Assembly: GCA_037147235.1 (NCBI GenBank) | Contig: JBAWVO010000070.1 | Location: 1 to 24,002, forward strand | DNA: 24,002 bases | Direction of reading: 5' to 3' | DNA from: JANXQG01 sp037147235 | GTDB taxonomy: Bacteria; Planctomycetota; Planctomycetia; Pirellulales; Thermoguttaceae | In this document: positions 7,137 through 15,767 of the stretch, piece by piece | How positions within the stretch are numbered: the first letter of the stretch is position 1 | Layout: each line of letters starts with the position of its first letter | Position numbers and translations under genes: made by a program | Notes under the pieces: generated by a model | Told to the model about the DNA's origin: nothing | The model's input: only the letters and a program-made list of their open reading frames with translations | Database searches by the model: none

Positions 7137-9308
7137 ATGAAACTATTGCTACTACTACCCGTGTTCCTGGCTGTCACAAACGGCATGGGTGAAACGTTGG
7201 CCTCGGAATCGGATGCCGTCCTGCGGCGCAATCTGCTGGCTCCACATCGGGATAAATTGAAGCGCATCGTCTTTACCAAGCATTTTGACATGGGCGGCTC
7301 GCACTACGCCTATACGGATGCCGTGAGCGACGAGGACACACTCAATCCCAACGGCGTGGTGAAGGAGTTCAATTTCACGCCTGGATCCAGTCTGTGCCTG
7401 CTGGAAACCGGTGATGACTACGAGTTCAAAGAGACAACACTTATCCAGGACAAAGACGGCGTGTTCCGTGACCCGGACGTGTCGTATGACGGCAAGCGGA
7501 TCCTCTTCGCCTGGAAAAAGTCGGCGCGAGGCGATGACTATCATTTGTATGAGATGGATTTCGCAACGCACGAGGTCCGCCAACTGACCTCCGGTCAGGG
7601 TGTGGCTGATTATGAGGGGGTTTACCTGCCCGATGGCAATATCATGTTCAGTTCCACGCGTTGTTATCAGAACGTCGATTGCTGGCACGTGAGTGTGAGC
7701 AACATGTATTTGATGAACAAGGACGGGAAATATATGCGCCGGATAGGATTCGACCAGGTCAATACCAACTATCCCCAGGTTCACCCGGAAAGTGGCCTGA
7801 TTACCTATACGCGCTGGGAATACAACGACCGCGGCCAGATCTATCCGCAGCCGCTGTTTCAGATGTATCCCAACGGCGCACATCAGACAGAGTATTACGG
7901 AAACAACTCCTATTTTCCCACGAGCATTCTGCATGCCCGGGGGATTCCGGGCACGGGGAAGGTGCTGGCCATTCTTTCCGGCCACCATACCCAGCAACGT
8001 GGAAAGCTGGCCATGATCGACCCTTCCATGGGTCGGCAGGAAACCAGCGGCGTAACCCTTGTGGCGCCGGTCCAGAAGTTGCAGGGCATCATCAAGGTCG
8101 ACCAGTATGGTCAGGACGGAGACCAATGGCAATATCCTTACCCCTTGGATGCGCAATGCTTCCTGGGGGCATTCCGCCCCGATGGAGAGCAACGGTTTGG
8201 AATCTATTTCATGAACATCAAGGGAGAACGGGTACTCATGGCTTCGGACCCGGCCATCTCCTGCAACCAGCCTGTTCCACTGGCCCCGCGCCCGATTCCC
8301 CCACGGTTGCCCGACTCCTCAGACTGGAGGAAAAAGAACGGTGTTTTCACCATTCAGGACATCTATCACGGGCCGGGACTACAGGGCATCAAGCGGGGCA
8401 CAATCAAGAAGATCCGGGTTGTGGCATTGGATTTCATGGCCACGGATATTGGACGCAAACATGGGCCATCCACTATCAGTGATCTGGCGGCTTGGGATGT
8501 GAAACGTGTCCTGGGAGAATCTCCGGTTCTCGAAGACGGCTCGGCCGCCTTCGAAGTTCCGGCACGCACGCCGGTCTACTTCCAGGCTATCGATACGAAC
8601 GGACATGTCGTGCAGACCATGCGTTCCTGGTCAACACTGATGCCCGGCGAAATCTTCAGTTGCACAGGCTGCCATGAAAACAAGAATGAAGCCGTCGCTA
8701 ACGAGCCGACAGCGATTGCTCTAACGACAGGCATCAAGCCGCTTGAGCCGTTTTATGACATCACGGGCAAGGGCTTCAGTTTCCCGCAGATGATTCAGCC
8801 TATTCTCGATGCCAAGTGCGTAAAGTGCCACCAGGGAGCCGATACCAAACCACCCGACCTGCGGGCCACACCGGTCTGGGACGGGGAGGCACGCAAGTTT
8901 TGGAACCAGTCGTACCATGCGCTGATTTCCACCGACAGGTCCGCACCTCCTGCCAATGACACGCAACAGGTACTCGGCGTCATCGCGGAAAAATCCAGAT
9001 ATCTCAATTGGATTGGCCGTTGGTCCGTGCCGGAGATGATACCACCCTATTCACATGGTTCGTCACTGAGCCCTTTGGTCTTGTTGTTGGAGAAGGGCCA
9101 CGAGAAGGTGCAGATGACGAGGGAAGAAATGGACAAGATCTCCTGCTGGATCGACCTGGCACTGCCGCATTCCGGAAAATGGACTGAGGGCATGACACCT
9201 GAAGATGAGGAAATATACACCAAGGTTTACAGGAAGCGAGTGGACTGGGAGAGACAGGATGTCTTGAATATTCAAGAGTATAACAAGGCACAAACCCCAT
9301 CCCGCTGA
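7137..9308 (+). CDS. HzsA-like beta-propeller protein with two c-type haem motifs
   Basis: The 723-residue protein starts with a Sec signal peptide (MKLLLLLPVFLAV) and continues with a WD40/PD40-like propeller (IVFTKHF, DPDVSYDGKRILFAW, YEGVYLPDGNIMFSS). A central region has the LHARGIPGTGKVLAILSGHH and GQDGDQWQYPYPLDA stretches typical of proteins annotated as hydrazine synthase alpha-like (HzsA-related). The C-terminal part holds two covalent haem sites, CTGCH at residues 509-513 and CVKCH at 561-565. A further Cys pair is at 176 and 182. By family knowledge HzsA is a haem subunit of anammox hydrazine synthase. However, no HzsB/C-like genes are here and the neighbours are all glycan enzymes, so that activity is not claimed. 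A periplasmic electron-transfer or redox enzyme acting near sugar degradation is the cautious reading. Translation may be coupled to the mini-ORF ending one base before its start. Confidence 0.82.
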   Translation: MKLLLLLPVFLAVTNGMGETLASESDAVLRRNLLAPHRDKLKRIVFTKHFDMGGSHYAYTDAVSDEDTLNPNGVVKEFNFTPGSSLCLLETGDDYEFKETTLIQDKDGVFRDPDVSYDGKRILFAWKKSARGDDYHLYEMDFATHEVRQLTSGQGVADYEGVYLPDGNIMFSSTRCYQNVDCWHVSVSNMYLMNKDGKYMRRIGFDQVNTNYPQVHPESGLITYTRWEYNDRGQIYPQPLFQMYPNGAHQTEYYGNNSYFPTSILHARGIPGTGKVLAILSGHHTQQRGKLAMIDPSMGRQETSGVTLVAPVQKLQGIIKVDQYGQDGDQWQYPYPLDAQCFLGAFRPDGEQRFGIYFMNIKGERVLMASDPAISCNQPVPLAPRPIPPRLPDSSDWRKKNGVFTIQDIYHGPGLQGIKRGTIKKIRVVALDFMATDIGRKHGPSTISDLAAWDVKRVLGESPVLEDGSAAFEVPARTPVYFQAIDTNGHVVQTMRSWSTLMPGEIFSCTGCHENKNEAVANEPTAIALTTGIKPLEPFYDITGKGFSFPQMIQPILDAKCVKCHQGADTKPPDLRATPVWDGEARKFWNQSYHALISTDRSAPPANDTQQVLGVIAEKSRYLNWIGRWSVPEMIPPYSHGSSLSPLVLLLEKGHEKVQMTREEMDKISCWIDLALPHSGKWTEGMTPEDEEIYTKVYRKRVDWERQDVLNIQEYNKAQTPSR

Positions 9309-9349
9309 ACCGGGAAGCCGGAGATCAGAAACAAAAGGAAATCATAAAG

Positions 9350-9445
9350 ATGAAGAACACACTGATTGCATGCATGGCGTTGATCATGACCACGGCCGCG
9401 GTTTTGGGCGCGGAACTCTCGCAACCCGCCACTATCAATTCGTGA
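9350..9445 (+). pseudogene. Orphan signal peptide: 5' remnant of a lost secreted protein gene
   Basis: A 31-codon frame with a good ribosome site (AAAAGGAAA) encodes a textbook Sec leader: KNT, then a hydrophobic core CMALIMTTAAVL, then GAELSQP, stopping at TGA 9443-9445. Nothing follows the leader. A heptad-repeat array starts about 18 nt further on and the next gene begins at 9511. The simplest reading is that a secreted-enzyme gene was deleted here, leaving its translation start and leader. A functional 31-residue membrane peptide is the alternative. Confidence 0.55.
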
Positions 9446-9462
9446 GTCGGAAAACCGCAGAC

Positions 9463-9490
9463 TGACGAATAACGAGGTTCGAATGACGAA
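9463..9490 (+). repeat. Degenerate heptad array (TGACGAA-type)
   Basis: Four consecutive seven-base units with the pattern TGACGAA, TAACGAG and related forms lie between the orphan signal peptide and the ribosome site (GAAAGGAA) of the GH78 fusion gene. The rest of 9446-9510 shows no promoter or terminator that I can support. Confidence 0.6.
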
Positions 9491-9510
9491 AGAAGAGAAA
9501 GGAACAAGCA

Positions 9511-12500
9511 ATGAAGATTCATTTACCGAAATGGTTTCCCTGTATTTTGACTGCGATATTCATTTATCCGATCGCCAGTCTGCCGAAGGTGCAGGCTGCG
9601 GGGACAACTTACTATGTCAGTCAGTCCTCGGGAAACGACGCTTGGGATGGGCTGGCGTCAAGCCGTGAGGGCAGCCACGGACCATGGAAAACTTTGGCCA
9701 AGGCCTCCCGAGAGTACTCCCCGGGTGACAGCGTCCGCTTGAAGTGCGGCGATACCTGGGCCAACGACACGCTCCGGCCCACAGGCTCTGGCACGCCGAA
9801 CAACCCGATCAGCATCGGCTCCTATGAAACTGGCAACAGGCCGATTCTTGACGGTCTGGATGATGCCCAGGACCGCATGGGCATCCACCTGAAGGATGTC
9901 GCAGAATATCGTATCACCGGCATCGAGTTCACTCGTTACCTTACCGGAATCTACGCTGAGTATTCCGACGACGCTCCGCACCGCAAAGGTCTTCGGATCG
10001 AGGGCTGCTATTTCCATGATTCGCAACTTTACCAGCATTACGAAGACTACCCGAAGCATAAGATTGGGCTGGGCATCTGCCTGTTCTCGCATGAGTGCGA
10101 CCAAAAGATCGTGATGTCGGACGTCACGATCAAGAGCTGCCAGTTCCGTCGACTTGCATCGGGCATCTGGACCAACAGTCCAGACAATTTCAATCAGGCC
10201 GCCGACAACATCTGGAACTTCGCCAACATGGTAATCGATGGCTGCACCTTCGAGGAGTGCAAGCAATGGCCCTTGGGCCTACGTGGAATTGCCGGCGGAG
10301 CGGTGCGGAACTGCCTCACGCTCGACGTCGGCCGCCACAACCAGGCTTGGAATGGCGTGGCCGGGTCGATGATCGCGCGGTGCAAAGACTTCATCTTCGA
10401 GGATAGCGAGTGGGGATTTATCTCCATTGGCCCGCCGGGGAAAGCCAGTAGCGATGGTCAGGCTTTCGATTTTGAGTGCAACAACATAAACCACGTCATG
10501 CGGCGATGCCTGTTCCACGACACGGATGGACCGGGATTCCTGCTCTGCAACGACGCCTCCGGACCGGGACCGGAAATTGACATCCTATTGGAGGACTGCG
10601 TTTCCAATGGCAAGTCGCTGCGGGTTAAGGAGAATGGTTATCCCAAAGTCGAGATCATGAACTGTTCTGCCGCCAATCGTGTTACCTGGAAAGCTTGCCG
10701 CTTTTACCTGAGCGAGGGCGCACGCCTGACCAATCGGCCCGAGGGGCTGACTTTCACCAATTGTCTCATCAAGCCACTGGGTAAGGCCTGTAGCACGACG
10801 AATCTGGCCCTAGCCACAACCGCATCGGCATCATCGGCCGAGCCAGGGCATCAGGGTGCCAGTGCGGTCGACGGCAGCGCAATCACCTCGTGGAAGGCCG
10901 CCTCGTCCTCGGACCAATGGCTCCAACTCGATTTCGGCCGTCCGCAGACCATTAACGAGTTCCGCTTGCGGGAGGATGCCTCGTCATCCGTGACGCGCTA
11001 CGTGATCGAGTACTGGGATGATCGCGAGGCGAAATGGATTGGGAGTTTCAATGGCCTGACCATCGGTCCCGACTTTGTCGCACCGATCGTCAACCGTACC
11101 ACGTCGAAGGTCCGCTTGCTGATCAAGAAGACCGGCCGCGGCACTCCTGAGATCGCGGAGTTCGAGGCCTACAATGATACCAAGGGTGAAGTGTTCAACG
11201 CTTCAGTCGGCGTCGCATCGGCCGATGTCGCGACAGGGAACCTTCGATGCGAGTACCTGAAGGATCCGTTGGGCATTGACGTGGTGAAGCCGAGGTTGAG
11301 TTGGGTGATCGAATCCGACCGCCGCGGCGAGCGACAGACGGCCTATCAGGTGGTGGTCGCCTCGACGCCGGAGCTTCTGGCCAGGGATGAGGGCGATCTT
11401 TGGGACAGCGGCAAAGTGGTCTCGGATCAAAGCGTCCAGGTGGAATACGCCGGCAAGCCGCTGGCAAGCCGCCAGCAGTGCTTTTGGAAAGTGAGAGCAT
11501 GGACGCTCTCAACCCTGAACTCTTCCGTGTCGGCTTGGAGTAAGCCGGCGCTGTGGACGATGGGCTTGCTCAAACCGGAAGACTGGCAGGTGGCCAAGTG
11601 GATTGGACAGGAAGGGCCGCCCCCACCGCTGGAAGAGCATTCGCGGTTGCCTGCCCGCTATTTGCGCCGTGAGTTTGTGGTGGGAAAAGCAGTGGAACGG
11701 GCGACGGCCTATTTCTGCGGACTCGGCGAGTCGGACCTCTATCTGAATGGGCAGAAGGTCGGCGACCACGAGCGCGACCCGGGCATGACCATGTTCAGCA
11801 AGCGTTGCCTCTATGTGTCCTTCGACGTCAAGAGCCTGCTTAAGCAAGGCCAAAATTCCGTTGGCGCCATCCTCGGCAACGGGCGATTCTTCGCACCGCG
11901 CCGGGCCAATCCGGAAGCATACATGGGCTTTGGTTCGCCGCGGATGATTCTCGTCATTCGCATCGAATACACAGACGGCGCCTTGCAGAACCTTGTTAGC
12001 GACGAAAGCTGGAAGGTGACGGACCAGGGCCCTTTACGCGCGAACAACGAATACGACGGCGAAGAATATGATGCTCGGATGGAAATGCCCGGATGGGATC
12101 GGGTGGGATTCGACGACTCCCGTTGGGCGAAGGCACAGGTGCTGCCTTCTCCCGGCGGTCGTCTCGAGTCACGGATGTATGAACCGATGCGCATTACCGA
12201 GACATTCAAGCCTGCAAAGATCACCAATCCGGATCCAGGGGTCTTCATCGTGCATTTCGAGAAGGGATTTTATGGCACGGTGCGGCTGAAGGTGTCGGGC
12301 CCTGCCGGTACGAAGGTCGTCATGCGATCCGCCTTTGACCTTTTTCCAAACGGCCGCTTCAAGGTCGAGAACAACCGCAGCGCGAAGACGACCGACATCT
12401 ATATCCTCAAAGGCGGCGGGCAGGAGGTCTGGCGACCGCGGTTCCGCGGGCAGGGCACGCGCTACGTGGAAGTCACAGGCTTTCCGGGCGTTCCCCAACT

Positions 12501-13905
12501 CGAGAACCTTGACGGCCTTTTCATGCACGACGATATCGAAGAGACGGGAACATTCGAATGCTCGAACCCGCTGATCAACCAGCTCAATCGCCTGATGCGC
12601 TACGACCAATTGGGACAGAAGCAGAGCCATCCCAAGGAACTCGAACGCGATGAACGGATGGGATGGCTGGGCGGCAGCGGCACCTACGTGGTGGATGAGA
12701 GCGTACACCAGAACTCGGCGGCCTTCTATGCCAAATGGCTTGGGGACGCCCGACTGGAGCAAAATGCCGACGGTTCCATCTCCGACGTCTGCCCGGCGTA
12801 TTGGGATATCCGGTCAGGCTCCCTGGTGTGGCCAGCCGACATGATCCTGATACCGCTCGCCCTCTACGAATACTATGGCGACCGGCGCGTGCTCGAAGAG
12901 AACTACGACGTCATGAAAAAATGGGTGTTGTACACGATGCGAGTACAGAAGAGAGACCTCACCTTGGATCTCGATCCCTACGGGGATTGGTGCCCCATCG
13001 TGGAGACCTCGAAACCGCTGATCGGTACGGCGTATCTCTACAATAACTGCAAGCAGTTGTCACGGGTCGCCGGCCTGCTGGGTAAGGCGGACGACGAGGC
13101 GCGTTTCGCTGACCTGGCGAAAAAGACCGGCGAGGCATTCAATAAACGCTTCTTCAATCCGCAGACCAGTCAATACCAGGGCGACACTCAATGTTCCTAT
13201 ATCCTGCCGCTGGCTTTTGGGCTCGTGCCCGGGGCGAACCGACAAGCGGTGATCTCCAACCTCGTCAATAACATTATGGTCGTCCATAAGCAGCATGTTT
13301 CCGTGGGACTGGTGGGTATGGCATGGATGATGAGGGTTTTGAACGACATTGGACGTGCCGATGTCGCCTATGCGCTTGCCTCGCAAAAGGACAAGCCAAG
13401 CTGGGGTTACATGGTGGCGAAGGACGCTTCGGGAATGTGGGAAAAATGGAACCACGATACGGACGGTCCCGGAATGAATGGTTCGGGCTTCCTGATGCTG
13501 ACCGGCGACCTGAATGCGTGGTTTTACCAGGGACTGGCAGGCATCAATCCCGACCCGGCGCAACCCGGTTTCAAACACACCATCATCAAGCCACAGCCCA
13601 TAGGAGATTTGACCTATGTCAAAGCGTCCTACAAATCCATGCATGGTTTGATCGTGAGTAATTGGCGGCGTGAGGGCGACAATTTGGCGATGGACGTCGT
13701 GATTCCCGCTAACGGCACGGCTACGGTTTGGGTTCCGGCCAAGGATGCCGCAATGGTGACTGAGGGCGGCAAGCCGACAAAGCAAGCGGAAGGTGTCCAC
13801 TTCCTGCGGATGGAGGGCGGTGTTGCGGTATTCACGATCGGGGCCGGACAATACAACTTCAGATCAATCATGCATGACAGAAACACAAAACCAGATAGGA
13901 AATGA
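9511..13905 (+). CDS. Multi-modular secreted protein: beta-helix + F5/8 type C domain + GH78 alpha-L-rhamnosidase
   Basis: The protein has 1464 residues, far longer than a usual GH78 enzyme. In order it shows: a Sec signal peptide (1-35, cleavage near QAA); a right-handed parallel beta-helix (about 36-415) opening GTTYYVSQSSGNDAWDG and carrying DGQAFDF; an F5/8 type C (CBM32-like) sandwich (about 427-550, NLALATTASASS to FEAY); then GH78. The GH78 part begins with NLRCEYLKDPLGIDVVKPRLSW (about 577-595), followed by N-terminal sandwich domains, the six-hairpin barrel (about 1005-1340) and a C-terminal sandwich. GH78 removes terminal alpha-L-rhamnose by inversion. In the barrel the usual DCPxR...GWTGD signature is altered to KELERDERMGWLGG (D1047, E1048, G1055), so the catalytic acid is uncertain. 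The start has a GAAAGGAA ribosome site, and the stop overlaps an ATG of the GH106 gene (ATGA). The beta-helix may be a lyase/hydrolase or a binding module. Confidence 0.88.
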   Translation: MKIHLPKWFPCILTAIFIYPIASLPKVQAAGTTYYVSQSSGNDAWDGLASSREGSHGPWKTLAKASREYSPGDSVRLKCGDTWANDTLRPTGSGTPNNPISIGSYETGNRPILDGLDDAQDRMGIHLKDVAEYRITGIEFTRYLTGIYAEYSDDAPHRKGLRIEGCYFHDSQLYQHYEDYPKHKIGLGICLFSHECDQKIVMSDVTIKSCQFRRLASGIWTNSPDNFNQAADNIWNFANMVIDGCTFEECKQWPLGLRGIAGGAVRNCLTLDVGRHNQAWNGVAGSMIARCKDFIFEDSEWGFISIGPPGKASSDGQAFDFECNNINHVMRRCLFHDTDGPGFLLCNDASGPGPEIDILLEDCVSNGKSLRVKENGYPKVEIMNCSAANRVTWKACRFYLSEGARLTNRPEGLTFTNCLIKPLGKACSTTNLALATTASASSAEPGHQGASAVDGSAITSWKAASSSDQWLQLDFGRPQTINEFRLREDASSSVTRYVIEYWDDREAKWIGSFNGLTIGPDFVAPIVNRTTSKVRLLIKKTGRGTPEIAEFEAYNDTKGEVFNASVGVASADVATGNLRCEYLKDPLGIDVVKPRLSWVIESDRRGERQTAYQVVVASTPELLARDEGDLWDSGKVVSDQSVQVEYAGKPLASRQQCFWKVRAWTLSTLNSSVSAWSKPALWTMGLLKPEDWQVAKWIGQEGPPPPLEEHSRLPARYLRREFVVGKAVERATAYFCGLGESDLYLNGQKVGDHERDPGMTMFSKRCLYVSFDVKSLLKQGQNSVGAILGNGRFFAPRRANPEAYMGFGSPRMILVIRIEYTDGALQNLVSDESWKVTDQGPLRANNEYDGEEYDARMEMPGWDRVGFDDSRWAKAQVLPSPGGRLESRMYEPMRITETFKPAKITNPDPGVFIVHFEKGFYGTVRLKVSGPAGTKVVMRSAFDLFPNGRFKVENNRSAKTTDIYILKGGGQEVWRPRFRGQGTRYVEVTGFPGVPQLENLDGLFMHDDIEETGTFECSNPLINQLNRLMRYDQLGQKQSHPKELERDERMGWLGGSGTYVVDESVHQNSAAFYAKWLGDARLEQNADGSISDVCPAYWDIRSGSLVWPADMILIPLALYEYYGDRRVLEENYDVMKKWVLYTMRVQKRDLTLDLDPYGDWCPIVETSKPLIGTAYLYNNCKQLSRVAGLLGKADDEARFADLAKKTGEAFNKRFFNPQTSQYQGDTQCSYILPLAFGLVPGANRQAVISNLVNNIMVVHKQHVSVGLVGMAWMMRVLNDIGRADVAYALASQKDKPSWGYMVAKDASGMWEKWNHDTDGPGMNGSGFLMLTGDLNAWFYQGLAGINPDPAQPGFKHTIIKPQPIGDLTYVKASYKSMHGLIVSNWRREGDNLAMDVVIPANGTATVWVPAKDAAMVTEGGKPTKQAEGVHFLRMEGGVAVFTIGAGQYNFRSIMHDRNTKPDRK

Positions 13906-13907
13906 TC

Positions 13908-15767
13908 ATGAGGATACGAACAACCACGCTGTTTCTGGTGGTGCTGATGGTTGGCAATGCTGCACTGGCGGCAGAAGATCCATCGTCCCTGCTCACCGCG
14001 ATCAATCCCATGGCGCAAGCCTTCCGGTCGCCGCCGGATGATTCAAAGCCTTGGTGTTACTGGTGGTGGCTCAACGGGGCGGCGAGCCAAGAGGGGATCA
14101 CTCGCGATTTCGAGGAAATGCGCAGTCAAGGCATCAGCGGCGCACTGCTGTTCGATGCCGGGGAGGCCGGACCAGACGCGCCTTGCGGACCAAATTTTAT
14201 GAGCGATGAATGGCGCGCGCTGTACAAACATGCCGTGCGCGAGGCGGATCGCTGCGGAATCGCGATCGGCGTGAACCTCTGTAGCGGCTGGAATGCCGGC
14301 GGGCCATGGGTGACTCCCGAATGCGCTGCGAAGAAGCTCGTCAGTTCGCGGACGGTCGTGAAAGGACCGGGACGTATTGCCATTGCGCTCCCAAGACCGC
14401 CAATTGTGCAGGATTATTATCGTGACGTCGCAGTGTTGGCTATTCCGGTGAACGAGGATGCATCGTCTACCTTGAAGGCGAATTTTGGTCCCCGCGCGAT
14501 CGATCTTACCCAATCCGTGGACGACGCCTGGCAGCTTTCCTGGGACATTCCGGCAGGAAACTGGTCCGTCCTGCGGATCGGCTACACATTGCACGGCAAT
14601 TCGACCCAGTGCGTCGGCTCCGGTCCCGGCGGACTGGAGATCGATACGATGAGTGCTGCGGCGATGGACGCCCACTTTGCCGAGACAGGAGCCAAGTTAA
14701 TCGCCGACGCCGGCCCGCTGGTCGGCAAGACACTCCAGTATTTCCACATCGACAGTTGGGAATTGGGCCAGCCCACATGGACGCCACGGATGCGCGAGGA
14801 GTTTCAGAAAAGGCGAGGCTACGATCCATTGCCATGGCTGCCGGCGGTGTTGGGGCAAACCGTGGACGATCCTGAGAAGACTCGCCGGTTTTTGCAGGAC
14901 TATCGCCGCACTGCCGCCGATCTGGTCGCGGCAAACTACTACGGCCGGTTGCGCGAGTTGACGTTGAAGGGCGGCTTGCGCGGCACGCACCCGGAATCCG
15001 GCGGACCTTTTTTCGTCCATTGGATCGACGCGATCCAGTGCGAGGGTATCAACGACGTGCCCATGGGCGAATTCTGGAAACGCAACAGCGAACCGGATGG
15101 CCCGATCACCCACCACCACAACCCGAGCCTGAAACAGGCAGCCAGTGCCGCGCACATTTATGGCAAGCCGATTTGCCAGGCCGAGGCATTCACTTCATTC
15201 GCCTGCGACTGGATCGACGATCCGTGGAGCATGAAAGACATCGGCGACGCCGCGTTTTGCGAGGGGCTAACGCGCAACGTGCTCTGTTTCTGGGTGCATC
15301 AGCCGCGGCTGGAGGCAAAGCCGGGCTTTCAGTGGGCACATGTCGGCACACACTTCGACCGTAACGTGACATGGTGGCGGATGAGCGGTGCCTGGTTGAC
15401 CTACCTTGCCCGCTGCCAGTATATGCTTCGGCAGGGTTTGTTCGTTGCCGATTTTGCGTACTTGCAGGACGAGGCGATTCCCGGATTTATTGCGCCGCGT
15501 CCCAATCAGCAGCCGGCCCGCCCGGCCGGGTTTGATTACGACGTACTCAACGCCGAAGCACTGGTCACGCGCGCCACCGTCACGAACGGGCGGTTGGTGC
15601 TGCCAGACGGAATGTCCTATCGTTACCTGGTACTGCCGCATAACCCCGATGCCCTTCTCTCTTCGCCGGTGGTGAAGAAGATCAATGCGTTGGCTGCGGC
15701 CGGCGTGACAGTGATCGGCCCCAAGACCTGGCAGGATCGATCACGAATATGCGTGAAGGTACACTGA
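13908..15767 (+). CDS. GH106 alpha-L-rhamnosidase, N-terminal and catalytic part (gene interrupted)
   Basis: Start ATG 13908 has AGGA 7 nt upstream. An earlier in-frame ATG at 13902 overlaps the previous stop but is too close to that site. The product (619 residues) has a Sec leader (LFLVVLMVGNAALA) and a clear GH106 barrel: PWCYWWWLNG, RDFEEMRSQGISGALLFD and GVNLCSGWNAGGPWVTPE. Conserved acidic positions appear in HIDSWE (E285), HPESGG and CQAEAF (E426), and a HHHNPS loop begins near 402. GH106 enzymes remove rhamnose from rhamnogalacturonans and related glycans. The frame breaks after GVTVIGPK: the last 11 residues (TWQDRSRICVKVH region) do not look like GH106, and the C-terminal half resumes in another frame at 15749. 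Catalytic residues are retained, but the C-terminal sandwich is missing from this polypeptide. It is a probable pseudogene half, or a sequencing frameshift. Confidence 0.82.
   Translation: MRIRTTTLFLVVLMVGNAALAAEDPSSLLTAINPMAQAFRSPPDDSKPWCYWWWLNGAASQEGITRDFEEMRSQGISGALLFDAGEAGPDAPCGPNFMSDEWRALYKHAVREADRCGIAIGVNLCSGWNAGGPWVTPECAAKKLVSSRTVVKGPGRIAIALPRPPIVQDYYRDVAVLAIPVNEDASSTLKANFGPRAIDLTQSVDDAWQLSWDIPAGNWSVLRIGYTLHGNSTQCVGSGPGGLEIDTMSAAAMDAHFAETGAKLIADAGPLVGKTLQYFHIDSWELGQPTWTPRMREEFQKRRGYDPLPWLPAVLGQTVDDPEKTRRFLQDYRRTAADLVAANYYGRLRELTLKGGLRGTHPESGGPFFVHWIDAIQCEGINDVPMGEFWKRNSEPDGPITHHHNPSLKQAASAAHIYGKPICQAEAFTSFACDWIDDPWSMKDIGDAAFCEGLTRNVLCFWVHQPRLEAKPGFQWAHVGTHFDRNVTWWRMSGAWLTYLARCQYMLRQGLFVADFAYLQDEAIPGFIAPRPNQQPARPAGFDYDVLNAEALVTRATVTNGRLVLPDGMSYRYLVLPHNPDALLSSPVVKKINALAAAGVTVIGPKTWQDRSRICVKVH

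Noticed and set aside
7137..9308. True anammox hydrazine synthase subunit
   Set aside because: Only an HzsA-like chain is present, there are no HzsB/C partners in view, and the surroundings are glycan enzymes. The related-family label is kept, the activity is not.
10456..10475. 20 nt identity between the two beta-helix domains (with 20116-20135) as a recombination tract
   Set aside because: The match is limited to the conserved DGQAFDF codons. Flanking DNA is diverged, so protein conservation explains it.
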